A DNA stretch of 6,001 bases from Rickettsiales bacterium (GCA_947441895.1 CANEUT010000102.1:1-6001); one strand, 5' to 3'. Positions 1-6,001 are shown, numbered from the stretch's first letter. Notes: generated by a model not told the origin, from the sequence alone. Made by a program: numbers and translations.

Positions 1-1
1 G

Positions 2-205
2 ATTGTGGATCGGCTTCGTGCTGTGGCGCCGTGGGAGGTTCAGTGGATTGATTCGTCGGACGCCATTGCCAAACGCGCCCTCATGCAAAGCGATACACCG
101 CCCGCCACCTCCATCGCTTATGTCACGGCTGAGGCCGATGTTGCGCGGTATAAAAATATTTTCGTGAGCGAAGGTTTTGGCGAAGTTAGGGCACTTAGCG
201 TTTGA
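2..205 (+). CDS. murI: Glutamate racemase, C-terminal end only (5' part outside window)
   Basis: This is the 3' end of a gene that enters from the left edge; the frame is open from base 2 and ends at TGA 203-205. The GTG at 5-7 is probably an internal Val, not a start. The visible ~67 residues resemble the end of E. coli MurI as I recall it: a segment reading IDSSDAIAKRA matches VDSGAAIARRT, and the last ~30 residues match the family's end in hydrophobic spacing and in an F/YG-F-x-x-V/L-x-x-L-x-V finish. MurI interconverts L- and D-glutamate in the cytoplasm, supplying D-Glu for peptidoglycan, using two catalytic cysteines. The second cysteine (in GCTHxPL) normally lies just before the first residues seen here, so no catalytic residue is visible. 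The call therefore rests on tail similarity alone. The gene converges with the mnmC-like gene, 45 bases away. Confidence 0.72.
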   Translation: MVDRLRAVAPWEVQWIDSSDAIAKRALMQSDTPPATSIAYVTAEADVARYKNIFVSEGFGEVRALSV

Positions 206-212
206 AACATCG

Positions 213-261
213 GTGCGTAGCCTTCCATGGCGAGCCGCGTAGCGTATTTTCTATTTTTTTA
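213..261 (+). terminator. Possible terminator of the racemase gene
   Basis: After the racemase stop there is a GC-rich stretch (213-244) that can fold imperfectly: GCC 220-222 can pair with GGC 229-231, and GCG 215-217 with CGC 236-238. It also carries the heptamer GCGTAGC twice (215-221 and 237-243). A T-rich run at 245-260 follows, giving the order expected of a rho-independent terminator on the + strand. The stem is short and interrupted, and the T-run overlaps the last codons of the convergent gene, so this is only a tentative call. Confidence 0.27.
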
Positions 262-1342
262 TAAAACGAAGGGGCCGAACAGCGTGGAGAAGTTCAGGCG
301 GCACCGGCACTGGTTCACCGCCTATGTCACTGGCGATGATTTCTGCCGCCAGCGGTGCGGAAAGCAATCCGCGTGAGCCATGACCCACACTCACAAACAA
401 CCCATCCTCCACCGCGCCAATATACGGCAATCGATCGGGCGTTGTGGCGCGCAGTGCCGTGCGTCCGCCCGTCACCTCACCGCTGAACCAGTTCGGCAGA
501 ATATGTGCCAGTTCCTCCATGTTATGTTGATGGTTTTCTGCCGTCACCGCGCCACTCACATCCACATGGTCATAGGTGGCGCCGACGAGGTAACAATCGC
601 CGGCCGGAATAACATAGCCTTTGTGGCACAGAATGCTGCGCAGCGGGGTGGCTGTGTTCGCTGCCGGAATAATGCTCACCTGACCGGCGGAAACCCTGAG
701 CGGCAAATGATGCTGCGGCAATAGCGCCGCTGTTTGATGCGCGGTGGTGATGGCGCAATAGTCGCTGGTAAATGCACGCCCATCGGCGGTGCGCACCATC
801 CATGCATTTCCTGTTTTTGTCACTGAAATGGCGGCCGCATGTTCATGCACCGTGATGTTTTCATGCTGCAGCAAACTGGCGCAGCATTGCGCGGGGTTCA
901 GCCAAGTTCCTTCCGGAAAAAATGCGGCACCGCTGGCAAGTGCCACTCCTGCCTGCGCACTAGCGACGTCACGCTCCAACCAATGCACCATGCTGGCATC
1001 AAGCCCCAGCGTTTCGTTCACCTTTTTTAGCTGCTCCGCTTCCGCGTCATGGCGTGGCAGGCGCAACATACCTGGTTGTTGATAATGGACATTCCCCCAG
1101 CGCGGCAGCTGGTGCAGCATGAAGCGATAGGCCTCGAAATACCAAGCGCTCATCACACTCGGACGTTTGGCAAGCTGCGGAAACAACACCCCCGCCACAT
1201 TACCCGACGCCCCGCTGGCAATGGTGCTGGCCTCCAGCACTGTCACTTGCGTGCCTCGCTCGGCCAAGGCCCGCGCAAGGCTGCATCCTGCTATACCGGC
1301 GCCAATGACGATGATGGTTGAAATAGGGGCAATAGATGTCAT
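251..1342 (-). CDS. mnmC: Stand-alone MnmC-type FAD-dependent oxidoreductase (tRNA cmnm5U to nm5U step)
   Basis: This is a 363-residue protein of the DAO/glycine-oxidase fold. An N-terminal Rossmann motif GAGIAG (G14, G16, G19) follows a beta strand, and E37 ends the next strand where the FAD ribose is usually held. Further blocks match the C-terminal half of E. coli MnmC as I recall it: ASGASGN (42-48), P-x-GTWLNP (143-150), AGQVSIIP (219-226), LCHKGYVIP (238-246), RATTPDRLPYIG (298-309) and GSRGLLSAPLAAE (322-334). In bifunctional MnmC this half oxidatively removes the carboxymethyl group from cmnm5(s2)U34 of tRNA, and an N-terminal SAM-methyltransferase half then makes mnm5(s2)U. Here the methyltransferase half is absent: the ORF starts at ATG 1342 directly before the FAD domain and upstream lies another gene. 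The GGGG at 1350-1353 is at best a weak ribosome site. Another DAO-family oxidase (e.g. glycine oxidase) is possible, but the MnmC blocks fit better. Confidence 0.8.
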   Translation of the reverse strand: MTSIAPISTIIVIGAGIAGCSLARALAERGTQVTVLEASTIASGASGNVAGVLFPQLAKRPSVMSAWYFEAYRFMLHQLPRWGNVHYQQPGMLRLPRHDAEAEQLKKVNETLGLDASMVHWLERDVASAQAGVALASGAAFFPEGTWLNPAQCCASLLQHENITVHEHAAAISVTKTGNAWMVRTADGRAFTSDYCAITTAHQTAALLPQHHLPLRVSAGQVSIIPAANTATPLRSILCHKGYVIPAGDCYLVGATYDHVDVSGAVTAENHQHNMEELAHILPNWFSGEVTGGRTALRATTPDRLPYIGAVEDGLFVSVGHGSRGLLSAPLAAEIIASDIGGEPVPVPPELLHAVRPLRFIKK

Positions 1343-1489
1343 GCCTGCCCCATACTTTGAATGCGACAGAGGCGCAAGTTTGCCAAAATCGATGTTTTTT
1401 TGTTGCAGAAGCGAAAAAACAGGATTAGTGCCGGCAACATATGACTTTTAGGGGTGTTTACACCATCACCCTGTGTCAAAGAGGCTGTT
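1343..1489. promoter_or_regulatory. Divergent intergenic region with a GGTGT-TT-ACACC dyad
   Basis: These 147 bases separate the start of the mnmC-like gene (-) from the start of the permease gene (+), so promoters for both should lie here or reach into it. A perfect 5-2-5 inverted repeat, GGTGTTTACACC, sits at 1453-1464, 25 bases before the permease ATG. An overlapping GGGTG (1452-1456)/CACCC (1467-1471) pair could form an alternative stem. Such a position would suit an operator or a leader hairpin, but this is inference. I searched for -35/-10 pairs on both strands. A perfect TTGACA occurs on the - strand at 1474-1479, but no good -10 lies 16-18 bases from it, and I do not call a specific promoter. 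Confidence 0.3.
1478..1484 (+). promoter_or_regulatory. Ribosome binding site deciding the permease start
   Basis: AAAGAGG lies 5 bases before the ATG at 1490-1492. The longer frame can begin at GTG 1454, but that codon has no spaced Shine-Dalgarno sequence and lies inside a dyad repeat. The added 12 residues (MFTPSPCVKEAV) also precede the point where family members usually start. The ATG at 1490 is therefore preferred. Confidence 0.7.
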
Positions 1490-3466
1490 ATGGCTTGGAC
1501 TCTATCTTCCGTGAAGCGCGCCATATTCGGTGCACCGCTTGACCCGTTCCACTCGGATACGCGCCATAACATGGCGCTGATTACCTTTTTTGCGTGGGTT
1601 GGTATTGGTGCCGACGCCATTTCTTCGGCGAACTATGGCCCGGAAGAAGCGTTCCTGGCGCTTGGCGCCAACACCCATCTGGCTATTTTTCTGGCACTGG
1701 CAACGGCTTTCACCGTATTTTTATTGGCCGCGGCCTACACCCAGGTTATCGAACTATTTCCCAATGGTGGGGGCGGCTACCGCGTGGCCAGCTCGCTGCT
1801 TGGGCCCAAAATAGGGCTTTCTTCCGGTGGGGCACTGCTGGTTGATTATGTGCTGACCATTGCCATTTCCACCGCTGCTGGCGTCGATGCCCTATTTTCT
1901 ATGGTCCCCATTGAATACCAGCCCTATAAGCTTGCTGTCGCCTGCGCGGTCGTCGCCATTCTTATTTATATGAACCTGCGCGGGGTTAAAGAATCAATCC
2001 GCATTCTGGTACCCATTTTTATGGGCTTTATTATTACCCACGCCATTCTCATTATCACTGGCATTGTAGGTCATTCCGAGGGCTTGAGTGACATCATTCC
2101 CAAAGCGGTCGAGGAAACCGATAATCTGGCGGCCTCGGTTGGCTGGTTTGCGGTCATGGCACTTTTCTTTAAGGCATTCTCACTCGGCGGCGGTACTTAC
2201 ACAGGGCTCGAATCGGTGACCACCAGCGTGCGCAACATGGCAGAACCGCGCATTCGCACCGGCAAAGCCACCATGTGGGCCATTGCCTGCTCGCTGGCGT
2301 TTACCGCGGGCGGCATCATCCTCATTTACCTGCTTTGGGACGTGCAAAAAGTTAATGGTGAAACGCTCAACGCCTCGGTGTTCAAACTCATCACCGCCGA
2401 TTGGAACTGGCTGGGTATTAACTGGTCGTCCGAATTCACCGCTGTTTCACTTATTTTTGCCGCCGGACTTTTGCTAACGGCAGCGAATACAGGGTTTATT
2501 TCCGGCCCCAACGTGCTGGCAGTCATGGCGGTTGATCGCTGGATGCCGCACATGTTCTCGTCGCTTTCCAACCGCCTTGTCACCAAAAACGGCGTGTTGC
2601 TTATGGGCCTGTCGGCCATTGGCGCCCTGCTCATGACCGGCGGGGTAGTGCATTTGCTGGTTATTTTATACTCCATCAACGTATTTTATACCTTTACCCT
2701 TACCCTAGCGGGCATTACGCGCCATCGCTGGAGTCAGCGCCGTCAACGCAAACACTGGCACCACCTCATCATCGCTTTTTGTGCCATGATGGTCTGCGGC
2801 ACCATTCTTATCACCACCCTCATCGAAAAATTCTCTTACGGTGCCTGGAAAACAGTACTCATTACTGGCTTCGTTGTGTGTATTGGCCTGTTGATTCGCC
2901 GTCACTATGACCGCGTACGCGCGCGCATGGCGCAAATTGAAGAAGAGCTGGGCGCGGCCATGTTCAGCAAAAGCAGCAAGCCATTGCCAGAAAAACCACG
3001 CATGGACCCACGCGAATCGACCGCCGTGTTTTTGGTGGGTGACTCTGCCGCCTCGGGCATGCACACGTTTTTGTGGGTGCAGCGTTTGTTTCCGGGTGTG
3101 TTTAAAAACTTCGTGTTTGCCAGCGTGGGTGAAATTGATACCGAGGAATTCTCCGACGAAACACGCTGGCACGCCCTGCGCCGCGACACCAAAACCATGC
3201 TGAAGCAATATATTGATTTTTGCACTGCGCGCGGCCTTCCCGCCACCTATTACCATGATTATGGCACCGATGTGATTGAGACCGTAACTCGTCTTTCCGA
3301 ACGTATTTCGGCGGATTTCCCACGTTCGGTTTTCTTCGCCGCAAAGCTTATTTTCGAGAAAGAAAATATGATGACGCAAATTCTGCACAACCAAACTGCC
3401 TATATGCTGCAAAAAAAGCTGCATAATAAGGGCCAGAATCTTATCATCATGCCCATGAAAATATGA
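1490..3466 (+). CDS. APC-superfamily permease of the KimA type, probable K+/H+ symporter
   Basis: A 658-residue inner-membrane protein (numbering from ATG 1490). About 12 hydrophobic segments can be read at roughly 29-48, 62-86, 109-139, 146-165, 169-193, 212-241, 260-283, 314-347, 368-384, 386-411, 423-448 and 451-471. A hydrophilic C-terminal domain (about 472-658) follows, presumably cytoplasmic. It resembles Bacillus KimA (YdaO) around GADAISSANYG in TM1, FPNGGGGYRVASSLLG before TM3 and LLVDYVLTIAIS in TM3. As I recall the KimA potassium-site residues (D36, Y43, D117, Y118, T121, S125, T230, E233, Y377), all have counterparts with the same local spacing: D42, Y49, D119, Y120, T123, S127, T238, E241 and Y394. 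This favours potassium uptake, but many relatives are labelled only as amino-acid permeases, so the substrate is inferred. In KimA the C-terminal domain binds c-di-AMP; whether that applies here is unknown. The gene stands alone, divergent from the mnmC-like gene. Confidence 0.8.
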   Translation: MAWTLSSVKRAIFGAPLDPFHSDTRHNMALITFFAWVGIGADAISSANYGPEEAFLALGANTHLAIFLALATAFTVFLLAAAYTQVIELFPNGGGGYRVASSLLGPKIGLSSGGALLVDYVLTIAISTAAGVDALFSMVPIEYQPYKLAVACAVVAILIYMNLRGVKESIRILVPIFMGFIITHAILIITGIVGHSEGLSDIIPKAVEETDNLAASVGWFAVMALFFKAFSLGGGTYTGLESVTTSVRNMAEPRIRTGKATMWAIACSLAFTAGGIILIYLLWDVQKVNGETLNASVFKLITADWNWLGINWSSEFTAVSLIFAAGLLLTAANTGFISGPNVLAVMAVDRWMPHMFSSLSNRLVTKNGVLLMGLSAIGALLMTGGVVHLLVILYSINVFYTFTLTLAGITRHRWSQRRQRKHWHHLIIAFCAMMVCGTILITTLIEKFSYGAWKTVLITGFVVCIGLLIRRHYDRVRARMAQIEEELGAAMFSKSSKPLPEKPRMDPRESTAVFLVGDSAASGMHTFLWVQRLFPGVFKNFVFASVGEIDTEEFSDETRWHALRRDTKTMLKQYIDFCTARGLPATYYHDYGTDVIETVTRLSERISADFPRSVFFAAKLIFEKENMMTQILHNQTAYMLQKKLHNKGQNLIIMPMKI

Positions 3467-3468
3467 TT

Positions 3469-3544
3469 TAGCGCTCAAGCGCCGCGCATGCTTTCGGCCT
3501 CAATGGCCGTGTCTTTCGCTGATGCTAGCGCTCAGCGAATTTCC
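3469..3544 (+). terminator. Hairpin cluster after the permease gene, possible terminator
   Basis: Three perfect inverted repeats follow the permease stop. They are GCGCT-CA-AGCGC at 3471-3482, CGGCC-TCAAT-GGCCG at 3495-3509, and the longest, TTCGCTGA (3515-3522) with TCAGCGAA (3532-3539) around a 9-base loop. Only AATTTCC follows the last stem, so the U-tract is poor and termination may be weak or Rho-assisted. A 9-base direct repeat TAGCGCTCA occurs at 3469-3477 and 3526-3534. The opposite gene reads towards this cluster from the other side, so it could serve both transcripts. Confidence 0.4.
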
Positions 3545-3638
3545 ACAACCGAACTATGACGGATAGCTCGCTCGTCCAACTGGCTCTTTCCCATGCCAAC
3601 GATTTTAGAGTCGGTGCGCACCGCCCTACCATTATCTG

Positions 3639-3758
3639 TGACGTGTTTATAGGCGACAAATGCTAGGAGTTTTTTAGCATTCGCAGGGCGTGTAGCAGCG
3701 CTACATAACCGAACGAATGATGAAAAACGACAACGCAGTTGGCCCTAGAAACACGTCA
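3639..3758. repeat. 120-base element bounded by 15-base inverted repeats, with two inner hairpins
   Basis: The left end TGACGTGTTTATAGG (3639-3653) and the right end CCTAGAAACACGTCA (3744-3758) are inverted copies differing at one of 15 positions. Between them lie AATGCTA (3659-3665)/TAGCATT (3675-3681) with a 9-base loop, and TGTAGC-AGC-GCTACA (3691-3705). As RNA on either strand this could fold as a long outer stem enclosing two hairpins, a three-way junction. On the - strand the outer repeat begins exactly with the TGA stop codon of the metalloprotease gene. I see no clear flanking target duplication. It could be a miniature inverted-repeat element, a palindromic intergenic repeat or a 3'-UTR structure; the sequence alone does not decide. 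Confidence 0.5.
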
Positions 3759-5843
3759 TCGTAGCGATGAGTCAACACCCATCGATTTAAGGGCGCTCAT
3801 GGCCGCCATGCTATGCGCCGTGTGTTCCATACCATCAATAGCAACCGAGGTGGCTGGCGAACCGCGATGCGCCGCACAGGTGCCGCCACATTCACCGTGG
3901 CAGGCATGGCCGGTTTGTTCTTTCACTTTGGGTGATTCGGCACCCACTGCGGGTGCCGGCGGGGGCGGGTTACCCGGACGCTGCTCCACCTTCGGCTGAT
4001 CGACCGCTTTGGGATTTTGTTCAAAAGGAGTCAGCGGTGGGTTTGGAAGTGGCGCGGCCTCGGTCGGCGCGGCATGGTTCTCAGGGCCAATCTGCGCATA
4101 GACCCGTTCCAAATGCGGCAAATAATGGCGTTCAAACACCTGATCAAGTCCGGGCGCTAAATAATGCAGCAATTGTGGCTGGGCACGATATTCCACCTGC
4201 TTCAATTCGGCAAAACGCGAAATCACTTCGCGGAAGCGCTCTTCGGCACCATCATACCCACTGCGATTATAACGATCGCCTTCCACGCTCAGCGTATCCA
4301 ACGCATGTTTCACCATATAGCGGAAGTCATGCGGATCTTGAATATAGCCCAGCATCACCCCATCGATCAGCGGTACACCCGCAGCATTTTTAAACAGGTC
4401 GCCGGCCGTGGCCGCAATGGCTGCTTTTTCTTGGTCGTTGCCCGCCTTATAGGCATTCACCAAATTCTTGAATGGCTCAAACTGGGTATCCATCAACTGC
4501 TGCAAGTCGCTAAAACGCTGCTGGTCGCTTTGGGCCAACGCATCCACCTCAGCGGCCTCTTGCGGCGTAAATTGGTCGGGCCACAAATTATGCGCAATTT
4601 CGTGCACCAGCGTGCGCATCGAGCCCTTCAAATCACCACGGCCCGAGAAATAAATGCGGTAGGTGCCGTTCACATCGCGCAAGTTATTCGCGGCCTTGCG
4701 GTGCAGCCCATAAATGCCTTTATAAAACGCAATATCATCGGCCGTCATTTCGGGTGAATAGCAAATTTCATAGCCCAGCCGGTGCAGCATGGCCCGCTGA
4801 ATGGGTTCTACCAGCTCAAGCGCCTCGGCAATGCGCTGCTCTTCATTCACCACGGGCGCGGGCACTTCGTAATGGTGGCGCATGGTGTCGCGATATTCGT
4901 TAATTTTACTGGTGATGCGACTTTCCATGCCGGCTTGTAATTTCTGCTCCATGGGCGCTTGAATGCCCAATAATTGACGGCCCAAATGCCAATGTTCCAC
5001 CAGATTATAGCCAAAATCCTGGGTGGCGGCATGGTCGCTGAGCGCTTTTACTTCGGTCACATACGCCGGATCAAGACCCAGCAATTTGCCCACCGCGTCC
5101 AGCCCACCGGTCAAGGCAGCGTCACGCATTTGCAGCGGCGCAACCCCAATTTTATCGGCCAAATCGGAAAGCACCTGGTCGGGCGTGGCGTGACGGGTAA
5201 TATAATCGCCCATCGGTTTTAAATAACCATTTTGCGTCAGTTTCTCGCGGCATAGCAAATACATGGCGAGACCATTTTTCAGCAGCTCCATGCCCACCGG
5301 ATCGACCTCGGGGTTTTTCATGGTATCGCGCACAATGGCGCTGAAGGGTGCACGTTTATCCTGTTCGTTCTGCACCAGATCATTGTCTTTGCCGCTATCG
5401 ACCTCGGCATTAAATTTTTTCACCTCATCCATCAGCTTCGAGCGTTTTGCGGTGAGTGAGACCGGCAACAATTCCGCCAGATTCAGCGCCGTGGCCACCC
5501 GTTCGGGTGATTCATAGAACGATGGGTTATTGATGCTATAGGTAAGCTGCAATTTACGGCGCAGCGCGGCTTCGTTTTGAGGGTCAAGCTCCCGCGGATG
5601 AATGACAAGATAGGGGTCAATAAACAGCGCGCCGTCTTTCACCATAATGCGATTATCGCGCACAAAATCCATGGGGTTGACGCCCGGGGTTGACGCCGCG
5701 AGCGTTAGGGGCGCATGGCCCGCTTCGAATGGCTTGTCACCACCGCCGTGGTGGAAAGATGGCCAGTTGGCGCGAACTGCGGCAATGGCGCCTTCACGCG
5801 TTAGCGGCTGCGGATGGTTTTTCTGTTCTGTTTCTGCGCTCAT
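3756..5843 (-). CDS. Putative zinc metalloprotease (HEIAH motif) with proline-rich and Cys/His-rich C-terminal tail
   Basis: A 695-residue protein I cannot assign to a named family. There is no signal peptide or membrane segment. Residues 1-60 look poorly ordered; 61-400 are mostly helix-like, with few recognisable blocks. The best clue is LVHEIAH (H414, E415, H418), the HExxH zinc site of metallopeptidases, placed after a strand-like TYRIYFS (394-400). A later helix YDGAEERFREVISRF (530-544) resembles the E-x-F/R-F-x-E helix that gives the third zinc ligand in gluzincins such as anthrax lethal factor (M34); E535 is the candidate. The distance from H418 is 117 residues, longer than in lethal factor, so the ligand is inferred. 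Residues 592-637 are proline-rich, 646-659 form a Cys/His cluster, and the last ~25 residues are Met/Ser-rich. ATG 5843 is preferred because an in-frame TAA lies 18 bases upstream; the ribosome site (GGGG before CAT) is weak. The substrate is unknown. A secreted effector or a cytosolic protease are both possible. Confidence 0.72.
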   Translation of the reverse strand: MSAETEQKNHPQPLTREGAIAAVRANWPSFHHGGGDKPFEAGHAPLTLAASTPGVNPMDFVRDNRIMVKDGALFIDPYLVIHPRELDPQNEAALRRKLQLTYSINNPSFYESPERVATALNLAELLPVSLTAKRSKLMDEVKKFNAEVDSGKDNDLVQNEQDKRAPFSAIVRDTMKNPEVDPVGMELLKNGLAMYLLCREKLTQNGYLKPMGDYITRHATPDQVLSDLADKIGVAPLQMRDAALTGGLDAVGKLLGLDPAYVTEVKALSDHAATQDFGYNLVEHWHLGRQLLGIQAPMEQKLQAGMESRITSKINEYRDTMRHHYEVPAPVVNEEQRIAEALELVEPIQRAMLHRLGYEICYSPEMTADDIAFYKGIYGLHRKAANNLRDVNGTYRIYFSGRGDLKGSMRTLVHEIAHNLWPDQFTPQEAAEVDALAQSDQQRFSDLQQLMDTQFEPFKNLVNAYKAGNDQEKAAIAATAGDLFKNAAGVPLIDGVMLGYIQDPHDFRYMVKHALDTLSVEGDRYNRSGYDGAEERFREVISRFAELKQVEYRAQPQLLHYLAPGLDQVFERHYLPHLERVYAQIGPENHAAPTEAAPLPNPPLTPFEQNPKAVDQPKVEQRPGNPPPPAPAVGAESPKVKEQTGHACHGECGGTCAAHRGSPATSVAIDGMEHTAHSMAAMSALKSMGVDSSLR
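3867..3908 (-). other. Cys/His cluster in the protease tail, possible metal-binding site
   Basis: Residues 646-659 read HACHGECGGTCAAH: H646, C648, H649, C652, C656 and H659, spaced H-x-C-H-x2-C-x3-C-x2-H. Cysteines are otherwise rare in this protein (C198 and C361 are the only others I see). A small zinc- or other metal-binding knuckle is plausible; I do not recognise a named motif. Confidence 0.45.
4590..4604 (-). other. HEIAH zinc-binding/catalytic motif of the putative protease
   Basis: Codons for H414-E415-I416-A417-H418. In HExxH peptidases the two histidines bind zinc and the glutamate activates water. The flanking residues (T-L-V before, N-L-W after) are hydrophobic as in an active-site helix, which argues against a chance match. 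Confidence 0.7.
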
Positions 5844-5931
5844 ATGCCCCAGAAAAAAGGTTTATTCACCTTACAATTTAACGAAAATAAACGGCTGCGT
5901 GTGTGACGTTTTGGTGAAGACTTTTATTTAA

Positions 5932-5949
5932 GGGGGGTGTCTCGCCCCC
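5932..5949 (-). repeat. G5/C5 hairpin upstream of the protease gene
   Basis: GGGGG (5933-5937) and CCCCC (5945-5949) enclose a 7-base loop, about 90 bases before the protease ATG. Read on the - strand the stem is followed by CTTAAATAAAAG, only a feeble T-tract, so it might mark the end of a gene lying beyond the right edge. The stretch 5950-6001 is GC-rich with GCTACGC-like words and no evident ORF of its own. Between 5850 and 5930 I found no convincing promoter for the protease gene; TAAATT on the - strand around 5875-5880 is the only -10-like word and lacks a partner. Confidence 0.3.
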
Positions 5950-6001
5950 GCTACGCTACCTCGTTTGGCCTTACAGCCTCCGGCTCGGCTAACGCCTACG
6001 C

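Noticed and set aside
1474..1479. TTGACA on the - strand as a -35 box for the mnmC-like gene
   Set aside because: No acceptable -10 hexamer occurs 16-18 bases downstream; TGTAAA is only 11 bases away.
1454..1489. GTG start extending the permease by 12 residues
   Set aside because: There is no spaced Shine-Dalgarno sequence and the codon falls inside a dyad repeat; the ATG at 1490 has AAAGAGG five bases upstream.
1490..3466. Kup/Trk potassium transporter family for the permease
   Set aside because: The TM1 and TM3 blocks (GADAISSANYG, LLVDYVLTIAIS) fit the KimA branch of the APC superfamily; I see no Trk-type pore repeats.
2705..3478. 257-codon open frame on the - strand opposite the permease C-terminal half
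   Set aside because: It is antisense to a well-supported transporter gene, has a low-complexity His/Gly/Ala-rich translation without recognisable motifs, and has no independent ribosome site that I can see.
3756..3770. TCATCG-TAG-CGATGA palindrome at the protease stop as a terminator
   Set aside because: The stem is only 6 bases, overlaps the last codons and has no T-run; it is better viewed together with the larger inverted repeat.
4164..4757. 197-codon open frame on the + strand inside the metalloprotease gene
   Set aside because: It is antisense to the HEIAH region; its translation is His/Ile/Arg-rich and resembles a codon shadow. The opposite strand carries the meaningful motif.

Overview
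The window looks like an ordinary chromosomal segment of a Gram-negative bacterium of moderate G+C content. I would guess a proteobacterium, possibly an alphaproteobacterium, but nothing here fixes the taxon (no rRNA, tRNA or ribosomal protein gene). It holds the 3' end of one gene and three complete genes in alternating orientation, so no operon longer than one gene is visible.

Layout. At 2-205 (+) is the tail of a glutamate racemase (MurI, cell-wall D-glutamate supply). It converges on 251-1342 (-), an FAD-dependent oxidoreductase that matches the C-terminal half of MnmC (tRNA wobble-uridine modification) but has no methyltransferase half. A 147-base divergent region separates it from 1490-3466 (+), a 12-TM APC-superfamily permease with a cytoplasmic C-terminal domain. 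This permease keeps the residues I recall as the potassium-site residues of Bacillus KimA. A 289-base intergenic stretch rich in inverted repeats follows. Then 3756-5843 (-) encodes a 695-residue protein of unknown function with an HEIAH zinc-protease motif, a proline-rich linker and a Cys/His cluster near its C-terminus. The last 158 bases (5844-6001) hold its leader and a GC-rich, repeat-like stretch.

The first three genes are housekeeping or transport functions with no evident link to each other. The least explained parts are the putative metalloprotease and a 120-base element (3639-3758). That element is bounded by 15-base inverted repeats (14/15 match), contains two smaller hairpins, and its right end coincides with the first base of the protease stop codon. 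I see no CRISPR array, phage, transposase, tRNA or rRNA.
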